Part shown: positions 24,325 through 35,840 of the stretch, piece after piece
How the letters are laid out: each line of letters begins with the position of its first letter
How positions within the stretch are numbered: position 1 is the first letter of the stretch
NCBI GenBank assembly: GCA_020541345.1
Contig: CP045239.1
Coordinates: 558,001 to 622,000 of the forward strand
Length of the DNA stretch: 64,000 nucleotides
Source: Candidatus Ecksteinia adelgidicola
GTDB taxonomy: Bacteria; Pseudomonadota; Gammaproteobacteria; Enterobacterales; Enterobacteriaceae
Direction of reading: 5' to 3'
The notes under the pieces: model-generated
Told to the model about the DNA's origin: nothing
Seen by the model: the letters and a program-made list of their open reading frames with translations, nothing else
Databases searched by the model: none
Translations under genes and position numbers: made by a program

Positions 24325-24352
24325 ATTATCAATATTTCTAAACAACACATAC
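24269..24352. repeat. imperfect duplication at the 5' end of rsmH
   Basis: ACGTTATTATAG at 24269-24280 recurs exactly at 24306-24317. The text after each copy is also related (TATTTTTAAAAAACACAT from 24281, ATTTCTAAACAACACAT from 24334), with about 16 extra bases in the second copy. The duplication therefore runs into the N-terminal codons of rsmH and may have formed or reshaped its unusual start. Confidence 0.5.
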
Positions 24353-25275
24353 ATACTAGTGTTTTATTAAATGAAGCAATTGATGCTTTAAATATTCGTA
24401 GTGATGGTATATATATTGATAGCACTTTTGGGTATGGTGGTCATTCTTGTTTAATTTTATCTCGATTAGGTAAAAATGGACGCTTATTAGCAATTGATCG
24501 TGATCCTCAAGCAATTCAATATGCACAATCTATTAATGATTCTCGTTTTAGTATTATACATGGATTGTTTTCTAATTTGTTACATTATACAAAAGAACGA
24601 GGATTAATAGGAAAAATTGATGGAATTCTATTTGATTTAGGTGTTTCTTCGTTTCAATTAGATCAAGCTGAACGTGGATTTTCTTTTATAAAAGATGGCC
24701 CATTAGATATGCGAATGAATCCATCCATGGGTATTCCTGCTTCTACATGGTTAATGAAAATGAAAGTAGATGAAATTTCTAAAATATTAAAATGTTTTGG
24801 AGAAGAACGTTTTTCAAGAAGAATTGCACATGCTATTATAAAACATAATTGTTTAAAACCAATAACTCGTACTAAAGAATTAGCTAATCTTATTATATCT
24901 GTTAATCCACATCGAGATCAAAAAAAACATCCAGCAACACGCAGTTTTCAAGCAATTCGTATTCATACTAATAACGAATTAGAAGAAATAAAGCGCGCAC
25001 TGTGTGCTACATTAAAAATATTAGCTCCTGAAGGACGTTTATCAATTATTACTTTTCAATCATTAGAAAATCGTCTTGTTAAGCATTTTATGCGTTATCA
25101 TAGTTGTAGTGCTCAAGTCCCAGTAAAAATTCCTTTAACTGAAAAACAGCTCCATCGTATGGATATTCATATTTTTAAAGTATTAGATAAAATATTTCCT
25201 TCAAAAATTGAAATTATTAAAAATATACGAGCTCGTAGCGCAATGTTACATATTGCAAAAAAAATATCATTATAA
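24325..25275 (+). CDS. rsmH: 16S rRNA (cytosine-1402-N4)-methyltransferase, non-AUG start
   Basis: Methylates C1402 N4 in the 30S P site; first gene here of the dcw cluster. Homology runs from HTSVLLNEA through the SAM motif [31 protein letters not shown], the GPLDMRM block and [13 protein letters not shown] to a C-terminal [10 protein letters not shown]. From 24325 it codes 316 aa (E. coli 313). The reading frame is open from 24244, but there is no ATG, GTG or TTG before the ATG at 24565, which would delete the SAM-binding region. The best candidate start is ATT at 24325, five bases after AGGA (24316-24319); ATC (24328) or ATT (24334) are alternatives. The protein text is intact, so I call a functional gene with AUU-type initiation, start uncertain. 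The next genes ftsL and ftsI are missing. Confidence 0.9.
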   Translation: MINISKQHIHTSVLLNEAIDALNIRSDGIYIDSTFGYGGHSCLILSRLGKNGRLLAIDRDPQAIQYAQSINDSRFSIIHGLFSNLLHYTKERGLIGKIDGILFDLGVSSFQLDQAERGFSFIKDGPLDMRMNPSMGIPASTWLMKMKVDEISKILKCFGEERFSRRIAHAIIKHNCLKPITRTKELANLIISVNPHRDQKKHPATRSFQAIRIHTNNELEEIKRALCATLKILAPEGRLSIITFQSLENRLVKHFMRYHSCSAQVPVKIPLTEKQLHRMDIHIFKVLDKIFPSKIEIIKNIRARSAMLHIAKKISL

Positions 25276-26883
25276 ATAATAATTAATAATTGGAAAATAT
25301 ATAATTATTATATTATTTTAAATTAAATTTATTAATAAAAAATTTTAATAATTTTTATTTTTTTTAATAATCATTAAATATAAAACTTTTTATTTTTTTA
25401 TAAAAAATATTATATTTTAAGATTGAAATATAATATATTTAATAATTAAAAAAAATTGTAAAAAAAATAGTTTTTTAAAATAAAAAATGGATAATTAACA
25501 AAAATTTTATTAATAAAATATATTTTTAATATCAATATTAAATATAATTTAAAATATAACATATGTTCTTTATTAATGTAAGTAATTAAATTATGTGTTT
25601 TATTTGTAACGAAGATTTAAAATTTATTTATAAAAATTTCTATTTATTTATTTTAATGATTTAATAAATATTACTTTAAATTATTAATATTAAATATTTA
25701 GTTTATATTATTTTTAATAATATAAAAATATTTTTTATATATTAATTAAAATATTAATTATATATTAAAATGTTTAACATCTATAAATGAATCAAAACAG
25801 ATAATATTTACAGAAAATTACAAACATATATTTTAATTTTAAAAATATATAACTATATGACAAAATGTACAAAATAATTTTTTTAATATGAAAATATCAT
25901 AAAAATTTTACATTTATAACATTAAAGTTCTTTATTAACATTTAATTTAAATATAGAACATGTAACGATTAATTAATTAAAACAATTATTTATATTTAAA
26001 AAGATAAAATGAATGAGAAATTAAATTAAAAAAATAAAACAAAATTTTAACACTTAATTATGTGTTATTTAAAATAAATAATAAATAAAATTATTTTCTA
26101 TTAAAATAAAAAAATTAAAATATTATTTAATTTTTATTTATAAAATAGTTTTAAAACATCTTTATTAATAAAATAAATAATTCATACTAATTAATACTAG
26201 TATAATAAAAATAAAATGATTAAATAAAATAATATTATTTTTATTTTTAAAATAAAAATGTTTTTAAAATAAAAAAAACAAAATAATTAAAAATTTTATT
26301 TTATTAAGATATCACTAAAAAATATGTTTTTAATTTTACTTTAATAATAAAATATTATAAATAACTATATACAACTCTGTTTTTAAAATTTTTTATAAAT
26401 AAAAAAGTAAATGTTATGAATATTATTCACATTATTAATTTATACTAATTTTTAATATTAAATAATAATTTTAAATTTATAGAATAATATATGTATATTA
26501 CACTTTAAAAATATAAAAAACAATTTTTTAAAAAAATGAATAATGTGTATTGCATTTGTTAACATAAGTTTATTAAAAATTTTTAATAATATTAACAATG
26601 ATTATTTTTTTAAAATTAAAATGTAATTTTGTTTTTGATATAAAATGTATTATATTGTAATTATTTATATTTACAATTTTTATAAGTCTATTTATTGAAT
26701 TTTCATAAACTAAATTATATATATATTGTTATCTATTAAAAATTATAAAAAATATTCTATTATATTACATAATATATTTTATTTTTTCTTGATAAATAAA
26801 AATAACATTATGCTATTTAAGTATAAAAATTAACGATATGCAATTTTATTAATAACAAAAATAATTATTTAAAGAGGATATAA
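25276..26883. other. gap where ftsL and ftsI should be
   Basis: In Enterobacterales ftsL and ftsI (PBP3, septal transpeptidase) lie between rsmH and murE, about 2.1 kb in E. coli. Here the 1.6 kb is A/T-rich with stops everywhere, and I could not find the PBP3 SxxK, SSN or KTGT blocks or any membrane-anchor frame. The right end carries the murE ribosome-binding site AGAGGATAT (from 26873). Confidence 0.75.
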
Positions 26884-28371
26884 ATGGAAAATCGTAATTT
26901 ATATGATTTACTTTTTCCATGGGTTCCAACAACCCCTAAATGTATATTGCGAGAAATGACTTTAAACAGTTCTGATGTTAAATGCGGAGATTTATTTATT
27001 GCAGTTCCTGGTCATCGAACAGATGGACGTTATTATATTCGTCAAGCTATTCATAAAGGTGTAGCTGCAATTATAGCTGACGCTAGTAACCATTATACAA
27101 ACGGTGTTATTTCAAAAATAGATAATATACCAATTATTTATTTAAGTCAACTCAACAAACGTTTGTCTGCACTTGCTGGTCGATTTTATCAATCTCCTAC
27201 TAATCGTATAAAACTTATTGGAGTAACTGGTACTAATGGCAAAACCAGTACTACACACTTAATAGCACAATGGAGTCAACTACTTGATAAAACTAGTGCA
27301 GTTATAGGAAGTGTCGGCAATGGTTTTTTAAATCATCTTAAACCTACTAAAAATACTACTAGCTCTGCAATCACATTGCAATATTTATTACATCAATTAG
27401 TTAATAAAGGAGCAACTTGCATAGCCATGGAAGTTTCTTCGCATGCCTTAATACAACATCGTGTAAACTCATTACAATTTTCTGCTGCAGTTTTTACTAA
27501 TTTAACTCATGATCATCTTGATTATCATCATAATATAAATAATTACGAATCAGCAAAATGGATGTTATTTTCTGATCATAATGTAAATCAAATGATTATT
27601 AATATTGACGATAAAACTGGATATCGATGGTTAAATAATTTAACAGATGTAGTAGCAGTTACTATAAGAAATAATCTTCCAAAAAATTATCATGGTCGAT
27701 GGGTAAAAACTACAAATATTTATTATTATAATAGAAAAACTATCATATATTTTAATTCTAATTGGGGTCATGGTAAAATTACAAGTAGATTAATTGGTTC
27801 TTTTAATGTTATTAATTTATTATTAGCGTTAGCAACATTATTAGTTTTAGGATATCCATTAAAAAAATTAATTAATACTGCTAAATATTTAAAATCAATT
27901 TGTGGTCGTATGGAAGTATTTAGTGTTCCTCAAAAACCAACAGTAATTGTAGATTATGCTCATACACCAGACGCATTAAAAAAAGCGTTAACAACACTTC
28001 GCTTGAATTATAAAGGACGATTATGGTGCGTATTTGGTTGTAGTGGAGATCGGGATAAAGAAAAACGGCCATTAATGGCAGCTATTGCTGAAAATTTAGC
28101 TGATCAAATAATTATTACCGATGATAATCCTCGCACTGAAGAATCAAAATTAATTGTTAGTGATATTCTTAGTGGATTGTTAAAATTTAATAAAGTATTA
28201 GTAATTCATAATCGTTTTAAAGCAATTACTCATGCTATTATGAATGCTCAAAAACAAGACGTAGTGTTAATTGCTGGAAAAGGTCATGAACACTACCAAT
28301 TGATTGGTAATCATAGTTTTTATCACTCCGATCGTTTGATTGTTGCTAGATTACTTGGTGTGTCACTATGA
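26884..28371 (+). CDS. murE: UDP-MurNAc-L-Ala-D-Glu:meso-DAP ligase MurE
   Basis: Cytoplasmic Mur ligase adding meso-diaminopimelate as the third stem-peptide residue. Its 495 aa equal the E. coli length. It has an N-terminal uridine-binding domain, a central ATPase domain with P-loop [12 protein letters not shown] (113-124), AMEVSSHAL, and [12 protein letters not shown] with the metal-binding residues. The C-terminal domain carries DNPR (414-417), the signature that selects DAP over lysine. The start ATG at 26884 sits behind AGAGGATATAA, a good Shine-Dalgarno. The stop overlaps the murF start (ATGA), keeping translational coupling. It is preceded by the ftsL/ftsI gap, so it must use a promoter within or before that gap. 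The DAP product matches the presence of LdtB. Confidence 0.98.
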   Translation: MENRNLYDLLFPWVPTTPKCILREMTLNSSDVKCGDLFIAVPGHRTDGRYYIRQAIHKGVAAIIADASNHYTNGVISKIDNIPIIYLSQLNKRLSALAGRFYQSPTNRIKLIGVTGTNGKTSTTHLIAQWSQLLDKTSAVIGSVGNGFLNHLKPTKNTTSSAITLQYLLHQLVNKGATCIAMEVSSHALIQHRVNSLQFSAAVFTNLTHDHLDYHHNINNYESAKWMLFSDHNVNQMIINIDDKTGYRWLNNLTDVVAVTIRNNLPKNYHGRWVKTTNIYYYNRKTIIYFNSNWGHGKITSRLIGSFNVINLLLALATLLVLGYPLKKLINTAKYLKSICGRMEVFSVPQKPTVIVDYAHTPDALKKALTTLRLNYKGRLWCVFGCSGDRDKEKRPLMAAIAENLADQIIITDDNPRTEESKLIVSDILSGLLKFNKVLVIHNRFKAITHAIMNAQKQDVVLIAGKGHEHYQLIGNHSFYHSDRLIVARLLGVSL

Positions 28372-29723
28372 TTTCTATTTCTCTTCGTAAATTAGCTAAA
28401 ATATTAAATGCTGAATTAATTGGTGCTGATAAAAAAATTATTGATGTAATAATAGATAGCAGAAAAATAACTCCTAATTGTTTATTTGTAGCTTTAAAAG
28501 GAAAGAATTTTGATTCGCATAATTTCATTACTATTTCCACTAATGCTACAGCATTATTAGTAAGTAAACGTTTGTTAGTAAATACGCCACAGTTATTAGT
28601 AAAAGATACAAAATTATCATTAGGAAAGTTAGCTTCTTGGGTCCGTCAACAAGTACCTACTCAAATAGTAGCTTTAACTGGCTCTTCTGGAAAAACGTCA
28701 GTAAAAGAAATGACTGCTGCTATTCTTAAAACATCTGGTAATGTTTTATACACTGCTAATAACTTTAATAATGATATTGGAGTGCCAATTACTTTACTGC
28801 GTTTAAAAAAACAACATAATTTTGCAGTGCTTGAATTAGGAGCTAATCATATTGGTGAGATTGCTTATAGTGTTTCACTAACAAAGCCTCAAAGTGTATT
28901 AATTAACAATCTTTCACCAGCTCATTTAGAAGGATTTGGTTCTTTAGAAGGTATTTCAAAAGCAAAAAGCGAAATTTTTAATGATTTACCTTCTAATGGA
29001 GTAGTGATTATTAATGCTGATAACAATGATTGGTTTCGATGGAAAAATAATCTAAGTACTCAAACTATTTGGAGATTTTCATTAAAAAATAAAATGAATG
29101 TTGATTTTTTTGCTAGTAAAATACAAATAAATAATAAAAACATATTTTTTCAACTTCATAGTCCATTTGGATGTACTCAAATAGTATTACCATTATTAGG
29201 AAAACATAATGTTAGTAATGCGTTAGCTGCTACTGCATTAGCAATGTCAGTTGGTGCAACTCTTGAAGGAGTATATCAAGGTTTAAAAAATCTACAAGCT
29301 ATGCCAGGACGCTTATTTCCTATTTTGCTGATGAAAAATAAATTGTTATTAGATGATAGTTATAATGCTAATTTTGGCTCGATGGTTGCAGCAATTCAAG
29401 TATTATCAAAGATGCCAGGGTATCAAGTAATGATAGTAGGTGATATAGATGAGCTAGGTGAAGCATCAAAAGAATATCATTATAAAATAGGTAATATCGC
29501 ACGTTTATCTGGAATTAATAAAGTAATTAGTATTGGAAATTTTAGTCGAATTTTAAGTACAGCTTCTGGAAAAGGTGAACATTATCTGGATCAATTAACT
29601 CTTATTACACGTGCAAGAGAGTTATTATCAGAGCATTCGATTATTACTATATTATTAAAAGGATCTCGAAATTCTAAAATAGATCGAATAGTACGTGCAT
29701 TACAGGATAAAATTCAGTGTTAA
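28368..29723 (+). CDS. murF: UDP-MurNAc-tripeptide:D-Ala-D-Ala ligase MurF
   Basis: Adds the D-Ala-D-Ala dipeptide (made by DdlB, also in this window) to complete the UDP-MurNAc pentapeptide. It has 451 aa (E. coli 452). Motifs are ATP-binding [14 protein letters not shown] near 102-115, [49 protein letters not shown], the domain-linking MPGRL and [14 protein letters not shown] at 28368 overlaps the murE stop by 4 bp, as in E. coli. The end overlaps mraY by 7 bp. All catalytic motifs are intact. Confidence 0.98.
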   Translation: MISISLRKLAKILNAELIGADKKIIDVIIDSRKITPNCLFVALKGKNFDSHNFITISTNATALLVSKRLLVNTPQLLVKDTKLSLGKLASWVRQQVPTQIVALTGSSGKTSVKEMTAAILKTSGNVLYTANNFNNDIGVPITLLRLKKQHNFAVLELGANHIGEIAYSVSLTKPQSVLINNLSPAHLEGFGSLEGISKAKSEIFNDLPSNGVVIINADNNDWFRWKNNLSTQTIWRFSLKNKMNVDFFASKIQINNKNIFFQLHSPFGCTQIVLPLLGKHNVSNALAATALAMSVGATLEGVYQGLKNLQAMPGRLFPILLMKNKLLLDDSYNANFGSMVAAIQVLSKMPGYQVMIVGDIDELGEASKEYHYKIGNIARLSGINKVISIGNFSRILSTASGKGEHYLDQLTLITRARELLSEHSIITILLKGSRNSKIDRIVRALQDKIQC

Positions 29724-30799
29724 TATTACTAATTAAATATTTAATTAAATATTATTTATCATTTCATATATTTTTATCTTTAACTTTTAGAACTCTTTTT
29801 AGTCTGCTTACTTCATTCTTTCTCTCATTATTTATAGGATCTCGATTTATTAAATACTTACAAACAATATCTTTTAAACAAATAATAAGAAAAAATGGCC
29901 CTAAATCACATTTTGTAAAGTGTAATACTCCCACTATGGGTGGTATTATTATACTAACTTCTATTATAGTATCAGTAATATTATGGAGTTGTTTAACAAA
30001 TTTGTACATTTGGTATCCGTTATTCATATTAATAAGTTATGGTATTATTGGTTTTATTGATGACTACAATAAAATTTTAAAAAAAAACACTAAGGGATTA
30101 CGTCCATACTTAAAATATTTTTGGCAATCAGTAGCTGCATTCATAATAAGTTTTTCTATTTTTTTTATAGAAAAAGATACAGTAGCTACTGAATTAGTAG
30201 TACCATTTTTTAAATATGTTATATTTAAAATTGAATTATTCTATGTAATATTTTTTTATTTTGTAATTATTGGAACTAGCAATGCAGTAAATTTAACTGA
30301 TGGTTTAGATGGTTTAGCAATTATGCCAATAGTTTTTGTATCAATTAGTTTAGCATTGGTATCTGCAGCTAGTAGTAATGTAGATATTGCTCATTACTTA
30401 CATATTCCATATTTATATAATGCTAGCGAATTAACAATTATTTGTAGTTCTATTATTGGTGCTAGTCTTGGTTTTTTATGGTTTAACACTTATCCAGCAC
30501 AAATATTTATGGGTGATGTAGGTTCGTTAGCTTTAGGGGGGATATTAGGTGTAATATCAATATTATTATGTCAAGAATTTTTATTATTTATTATAGGTGG
30601 TATATTCGTAATCGAAACTTTATCAGTTATCTTACAAGTAGGATTCTTTAAAATATTAGGACAACGTATTTTTCGTATGGCTCCTATACATCATCATTAT
30701 GAATTAAAAGGATGGCCTGAATCAAGAGTAATTGTACGTACTTGGATTATTTCAATTATGTTATTTTTTATTGGTTTAGCAACATTAAAAGCGAGATAG
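29717..30799 (+). CDS. mraY: phospho-MurNAc-pentapeptide translocase MraY
   Basis: Integral membrane enzyme that transfers phospho-MurNAc-pentapeptide to undecaprenyl phosphate, forming lipid I. 360 aa, exactly the E. coli length, colinear from the first residue if the GTG at 29717 is used; this start lies inside the last codons of murF (7-bp overlap). There are about ten hydrophobic segments. Signatures are [16 protein letters not shown] near 55-70, the catalytic Asp pair FIDDYNK (Asp115/Asp116), [25 protein letters not shown], and the cytoplasmic histidine loop [14 protein letters not shown]. It depends on polyprenyl phosphate derived from IspA's product. murD follows two bases after the stop. 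Confidence 0.98.
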   Translation: MLILLIKYLIKYYLSFHIFLSLTFRTLFSLLTSFFLSLFIGSRFIKYLQTISFKQIIRKNGPKSHFVKCNTPTMGGIIILTSIIVSVILWSCLTNLYIWYPLFILISYGIIGFIDDYNKILKKNTKGLRPYLKYFWQSVAAFIISFSIFFIEKDTVATELVVPFFKYVIFKIELFYVIFFYFVIIGTSNAVNLTDGLDGLAIMPIVFVSISLALVSAASSNVDIAHYLHIPYLYNASELTIICSSIIGASLGFLWFNTYPAQIFMGDVGSLALGGILGVISILLCQEFLLFIIGGIFVIETLSVILQVGFFKILGQRIFRMAPIHHHYELKGWPESRVIVRTWIISIMLFFIGLATLKAR

Positions 30800-30801
30800 T
30801 A

Positions 30802-32139
30802 ATGAGAAATTATCATAACAAAAAGATTGTTATTATAGGATTAGGAATTACTGGATTATCTTGCATTCAATTTTTTATATCTCGCAAAGTAATACCCATT
30901 GTAATGGATACTCGTCTCTTACCTCCAGCATTAGAAGATTTACCTAATAGTGTAAAATCTTATTTAGGTGGTTTAAATCGGGATTGTTTAATGAATGCTG
31001 ATTTAATTGTTGTTAGTCCAGGTGTTTCTCTAACAATGCCAGAATTGCAATCTGCAAAAAAAACTGGTATTGAAATTATTGGAGATATTGAGTTATTTTG
31101 TCGTGAAGCAACAGCGCCTATTGTAGCCATAACTGGTTCTAATGGTAAAAGCACTGTTACTTCTTTAGTTGGCGAAATGGCAAAATCTGCTGGTTGGTTA
31201 GTAGGTATTGGCGGCAATCTTGGTTTTCCTGCGTTAAATTTATTAAATCAAGAGTATCAATTATATATATTAGAACTTTCTAGTTTTCAATTAGAAAGTA
31301 CATATACTCTTAGACCTGCAGCAGCAACTATTTTAAATATTGTTGAAGATCATATGGATCATTATCTATATGATTTTGAACAATATAAAAAAATTAAATT
31401 ACGTATATATGAATATGCAGATATTTGTATAGTAAATATTGATAACAAATTCACTATACCAACATATCATTCTAATTCATCTTGGATTAGTTTAGGTATA
31501 AATGTTGGAGATTATTGTTTAAATAATTATCATGGTGAATATTGGCTTCAAATTTATAATGAGCGTATATTAAAAACTAAAGATCTAAAACTAGTTGGTT
31601 TGCATAACTATGTTAATGTTTTGTCAGCACTGGCATTAGCTGATGCAATTCATATTCCACGTATTTTTTCTTTAAAAACATTAACTAACTTTACAGGTCT
31701 TCCTCATCGTCTTCAAAAAGTATTAGAGCATAATAATGTATGCTGGATTAATGATTCTAAATCTACTAATGTACACAGTACTCAAGCAGCTCTTAAAACT
31801 TTTAAAACAAGAAAAAAAATACATTTATTATTAGGGGGTAATGGAAAATCTGCAGATTTTTCTTCTTTAACAAAATATATAAAACATAGTAACATATATT
31901 TATACTGCTTTGGAAAAGATGCTATAAAATTATCACAGTTAAATCCAGATTCATCTTTTATATCAGAAACTTTAGAACAAGCAATGCGTATTATTATTTG
32001 TCGAGTAACACCTGGTGATATAGTATTATTGTCACCAGCGTGTTCTAGTCTTGATCAGTTTAAAAATTTTGAAGAACGTGGTAATAATTTTACTCAATTA
32101 GCAAAAAATCTTACTCAACAATACTGTATTAAATGTTAA
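30802..32139 (+). CDS. murD: UDP-MurNAc-L-alanine:D-glutamate ligase MurD
   Basis: Adds D-glutamate, the second stem-peptide residue. Taking the ATG at 30802, two bases after the mraY stop, gives 445 aa (E. coli 438) with the N-terminus [18 protein letters not shown] aligned to E. coli MADYQGKNVVIIGLG. A longer in-frame reading from 30742 would lie within mraY and is not supported. Motifs are the P-loop ITGSNGKST (110-118), [43 protein letters not shown] and [19 protein letters not shown]. The spacing to mraY is ancestral. Downstream the ancestral ftsW is replaced by a 1.1-kb gap, so murD ends the left half of the surviving mur operon. Confidence 0.97.
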   Translation: MRNYHNKKIVIIGLGITGLSCIQFFISRKVIPIVMDTRLLPPALEDLPNSVKSYLGGLNRDCLMNADLIVVSPGVSLTMPELQSAKKTGIEIIGDIELFCREATAPIVAITGSNGKSTVTSLVGEMAKSAGWLVGIGGNLGFPALNLLNQEYQLYILELSSFQLESTYTLRPAAATILNIVEDHMDHYLYDFEQYKKIKLRIYEYADICIVNIDNKFTIPTYHSNSSWISLGINVGDYCLNNYHGEYWLQIYNERILKTKDLKLVGLHNYVNVLSALALADAIHIPRIFSLKTLTNFTGLPHRLQKVLEHNNVCWINDSKSTNVHSTQAALKTFKTRKKIHLLLGGNGKSADFSSLTKYIKHSNIYLYCFGKDAIKLSQLNPDSSFISETLEQAMRIIICRVTPGDIVLLSPACSSLDQFKNFEERGNNFTQLAKNLTQQYCIKC

Positions 32140-33224
32140 TTAAAAAATAAAAAACAATAAACAAAAATTTGTTAAATTAAAAATAATTTTAATGTTAGTT
32201 ACATATATTCATATTATGATTATTCAAATTAATATTTGTAATAATTTACTGATTAATTTTACAAAAAACCTCATAATACAAACATTAAATTATTTTTATT
32301 AATTAAAAAATTATAATTGCATATTAAAATTATTTATAGAATTAAATAAATATTTATCAATGTTGTATCAAGTTATAATAAAATTTAATAGCACAAATAT
32401 ATGTTGTTATTTTTTTATTAAATTAATTACTTCTAAATAAGCTGATTAATATCATTTATTTTTATTTATTATATTTATTTTTTTTAAAAAATCAGAAATT
32501 GTTTTTTGTCAGATTTAATAAATTATTAAAATTTTTTTACAATAATTGTTATTATAATAATATTAATATTAATTTTTTTAATCTTATCGAGAATCATAAC
32601 TTAATCTTATTAATTATTTTATTAGCATAACATTTATTTTTATTAATAGATAAAATTTACTTATTGAACACCATATTTGTATTTGTTATTAATATAATAA
32701 AACTTATTATTATATTTTTGTTCAGTATAATTTTTATAAAAAACATTTTAAATAAATTTATGAAAAGTAATTTACTAATATCTAAAAACCTGTATTAATA
32801 TAATAAATAAATTATTGTAATAAAATTCATAAAGAACATTAAAAAATTTTATATAAACTTTTAAAGACATATTTAAATATACACTATTTTAATATTCATT
32901 AATGTAAAAAAGAATATGTAAATATAATACTTATTTTTAATGGCACTCTTTTATACTTTTTGTTTAACATTAACGATAGTATTTATCATTTAATAACAAT
33001 TTAGTTATTTTTTTCTATTTTATTTTTCCCGAAGTTTTTTAACACATTTATTTTTAACTATTAGATAATATCTACATTTAAAATGTATTATATTATTTAT
33101 TGAAGATAAGTCATTATTTTTTTATTTCACTTTTATTAATTATTTTATCATTGATTGTAGTATTGTTATATATTTACTAGATAATACATTTTTTAATACA
33201 ATACAGTATTAATATAGAGAAAAA
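32140..33224. other. gap where ftsW should be
   Basis: ftsW (about 1.25 kb in E. coli) normally lies between murD and murG. These 1.09 kb have no open frame. Near the right end (32940-33000) a short translation resembles the FtsW C-terminal loop (separate entry). The region must now supply a promoter for murG-murC-ddlB. AGAGAAAA just before 33225 is the murG ribosome-binding site. Confidence 0.7.
32900..33010 (+). pseudogene. possible ftsW remnant
   Basis: From 32940 the frame reads MALFYTFCLTLTIVF, which lines up without gaps with AGMLPTKGLTLPLIS near the FtsW C-terminus (T and LTL identical, several conservative changes). It sits about 230 bp before murG, close to the expected 130 bp. The preceding text is compatible with the ALVNVGAA helix with L-to-stop changes. 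Only a short island survives, so chance is not excluded. Confidence 0.3.
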
Positions 33225-34289
33225 ATGAATAAAAATTTTAAGCGAATAATAATAATGGCAGGGGGAACTGCTGGTCATGTATTTCCAGGACTTGTAATTG
33301 CAGATCAATTAATCGAACTAGGATGGAAAGTTCGTTGGCTTGGTACTGCAGATCATATAGAATCTTATTTAGTGCCAAAGCATGATATTGAAATTGATTT
33401 TATTTCTATTTCTAGTTTACGAGGTAAAAAATTAAAAAATCAAATATGCGTACTGTTGTATGCTTGTAAGGCAGTAATACAAGCAAAAAAAATTATACAA
33501 CAATTTAAACCAAATATTGTATTAGGTATGGGAGGTTACGTATCTGGACCTGCTGCACTAGGAGCTTGGCTTTGCGGTATCCCAATAGTTTTGCATGAAC
33601 AAAATAGTGTTGCTGGATTAACTAATCGTTGGTTATCACGATTTTCTAATATTATATTGCAAGCTTATCCTGGCACGTTTAAAAACGCTAAAGTAGTAGG
33701 AAATCCATTGCGTCGTAATATCATCAAGATATCCGAACCTAATGAACGTTTAAGACAGAGAAAAGGATGTATTCGTGTATTAGTTATGGGCGGGAGTCAA
33801 GGTGCGCAAATCTTTAATCAAATTTTACCTGAAGTTTTGACACGATTAAAAGATAAAATTACAGTATGGCATCAAGTTGGAAAAGGAGCATTAAGTTCTG
33901 TATTTAAAAATTATAAAAAGTTAGGAAAAATGCCATATAAGATAACTCAATTTATTGATAATATAGCTATAGCTTATGCTTGGGCTGATGTAGTAATATG
34001 TCGATCTGGCGCATTAACAGTAAGCGAGATTTCTGCAGTAGGTCTTCCAGCGATTTTTGTGCCATTTAAGCATAAAGATAATCAACAATACTGGAATGCT
34101 GTTCCGTTAGAAAACATTGGGGCAGCTAAAATTATTCAACAAGAAGAATTTAATGCTAAGATAGTCTCTGATATATTATTAAATTGGAATCGTTCAATAT
34201 TATTTGATATGGCAAATAAAGCTCGTTCAATAGTAATTAATGATGCTACTGAGCGTGTGGTAACAGCATTAATACAAACTTCCAAATAA
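33225..34289 (+). CDS. murG: UDP-GlcNAc:lipid I N-acetylglucosaminyltransferase MurG
   Basis: Peripheral inner-membrane GT-B glycosyltransferase that converts lipid I to lipid II. It has 354 aa (E. coli 355). The N-terminal domain carries the glycine-rich [13 protein letters not shown] (11-23), followed by [15 protein letters not shown] and the catalytic-region [15 protein letters not shown]. The C-terminal UDP-GlcNAc domain has [35 protein letters not shown] and [18 protein letters not shown] at 33225 follows AGAGAAAA. Downstream is an 83-bp spacer then murC, as in the ancestral order. All three glycine-rich loops are intact. Confidence 0.98.
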   Translation: MNKNFKRIIIMAGGTAGHVFPGLVIADQLIELGWKVRWLGTADHIESYLVPKHDIEIDFISISSLRGKKLKNQICVLLYACKAVIQAKKIIQQFKPNIVLGMGGYVSGPAALGAWLCGIPIVLHEQNSVAGLTNRWLSRFSNIILQAYPGTFKNAKVVGNPLRRNIIKISEPNERLRQRKGCIRVLVMGGSQGAQIFNQILPEVLTRLKDKITVWHQVGKGALSSVFKNYKKLGKMPYKITQFIDNIAIAYAWADVVICRSGALTVSEISAVGLPAIFVPFKHKDNQQYWNAVPLENIGAAKIIQQEEFNAKIVSDILLNWNRSILFDMANKARSIVINDATERVVTALIQTSK

Positions 34290-34372
34290 AATATGATAAT
34301 AATATAATACATTATTTATGAATTTTAAAGTTCATTTAAAATTTATAATTTCAATCTAATTCAGAGAAATTC

Positions 34373-35821
34373 ATGAAAAAGAAACCATTAGAAAAACTAT
34401 GGAATCTAGCTCCTAGAATAAACCGTAAACAACATATTCATCTTGTTGGTATTGGTGGTGCTGGGATGAGAGGCATAGCTGAAATATTAGCGAATCAAGG
34501 CTATCAAGTTAGTGGATCTGATTTAATTTATAACTTAGCAATAAAAAAATTAAATAAATTAGGAATCACTGTTTACTTAAACCATTGCGAAGAAAATGTA
34601 CTAAATGCTAGTGTAGTAGTTGCATCTAGCGCTATTTCTATTGATAATTTAGAAATAGTTTCTGCTCACAAACAACGAATCCCAGTTATTTGTCGTACTG
34701 AAATGTTAGCAGAAATAATGCGTTTTAGTTATGGTATTGCTATCGCTGGTACACATGGTAAAACTACTACTACTGCAATGTTATTAAGTATTTATACTAC
34801 GGCTAATTTAGATCCAACATTTATTAGTGGTGGATTTGTAAAATTATTTAAAACTCATGCACGGTTAGGTTCTAGTCGTTATTTTATTGTAGAAGCTGAT
34901 GAAAGTGATGCATCATTGTTATATTTACACCCAATGGTAACAATTATTACTAATATTGAAGCTGAACATATGGATACTTATAAAGGTGATTTTAATAAAT
35001 TAAAGAAGATTTTTATAAATTTTTTACATAATTTACCGTTTTATGGATATGCAGTTATGTGCATTGATGATCCAGTAATACAAAAGTTATTACTACATAT
35101 AAATCGTAAAATAATTACTTATGGATTCAACAAAAAAGCTGATGTATCAATAAAAAGTTATCATCAATTAAACATGAAAGGATATTTTACGTTAAAAAGA
35201 AAAAACAAACCTTTTATAACAGTGTCACTTAATGCCCCAGGCCATCATAATGCACTAAATGCAGCAGCAGCAATAGCGGTAGCAACAGAAGAAGGTATTG
35301 ATGATAAAGATATTTTATATGCATTAAAAACATTTAAAGGTGTAAGTCGCCGTTTTGAATTTTTTGGCGAATTTTCATTATTAAAAGTTAACGGGAAAAA
35401 AGGTACTGTAACATTATTTGATGATTATGGACATCATCCTACTGAAATTAATGCTACAATACAAACAGCTCGTATTAGCTGGCCAAAAAAACGTTTAGTG
35501 ATGATTTTTCAACCTCATCGTTATACACGAACTTACAATTTATATAATGATTTTGTCAATGTATTATCACAAGTAGATGTGCTTTTAATGCTTGACGTTT
35601 ATAGTGTAGGTGAAACACCTATTAATGGTGCTAATAGTTATTCACTATGTAATACCATTCGAAATCTTGGAAGATTAAATCCTATTTTAGTTTTAAATAT
35701 TAACAATTTACCTAAAATTTTAATAAATTTATTACAAGATGAAGATCTTATATTAATACAAGGAGCTGGAAATATAGGTAATATTGCTAAAAATTTAATT
35801 AAATTTTATTTTACGTTATAA
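34373..35821 (+). CDS. murC: UDP-N-acetylmuramate:L-alanine ligase MurC
   Basis: First Mur ligase, attaching L-alanine to UDP-MurNAc. It has 482 aa (E. coli 491; the C-terminal acidic tail is shorter). It has an N-terminal Rossmann domain with [15 protein letters not shown] (about 23-37), P-loop [10 protein letters not shown] (125-134), [21 protein letters not shown] with the metal ligands, [33 protein letters not shown] and FQPHRYTRT. The ATG at 34373 is colinear with the E. coli start and preceded by CAGAGAAA. ddlB begins 19 bp after the stop, and the pair is probably co-transcribed with murG. Confidence 0.98.
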   Translation: MKKKPLEKLWNLAPRINRKQHIHLVGIGGAGMRGIAEILANQGYQVSGSDLIYNLAIKKLNKLGITVYLNHCEENVLNASVVVASSAISIDNLEIVSAHKQRIPVICRTEMLAEIMRFSYGIAIAGTHGKTTTTAMLLSIYTTANLDPTFISGGFVKLFKTHARLGSSRYFIVEADESDASLLYLHPMVTIITNIEAEHMDTYKGDFNKLKKIFINFLHNLPFYGYAVMCIDDPVIQKLLLHINRKIITYGFNKKADVSIKSYHQLNMKGYFTLKRKNKPFITVSLNAPGHHNALNAAAAIAVATEEGIDDKDILYALKTFKGVSRRFEFFGEFSLLKVNGKKGTVTLFDDYGHHPTEINATIQTARISWPKKRLVMIFQPHRYTRTYNLYNDFVNVLSQVDVLLMLDVYSVGETPINGANSYSLCNTIRNLGRLNPILVLNINNLPKILINLLQDEDLILIQGAGNIGNIAKNLIKFYFTL

Positions 35822-35840
35822 GAAAACATTAAGGAATATA

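Noticed and set aside
30742-30801. Longer N-terminus of murD beginning inside mraY
   Set aside because: Homology starts at ATG 30802 directly after the mraY stop; the extra residues read the mraY end in another frame.
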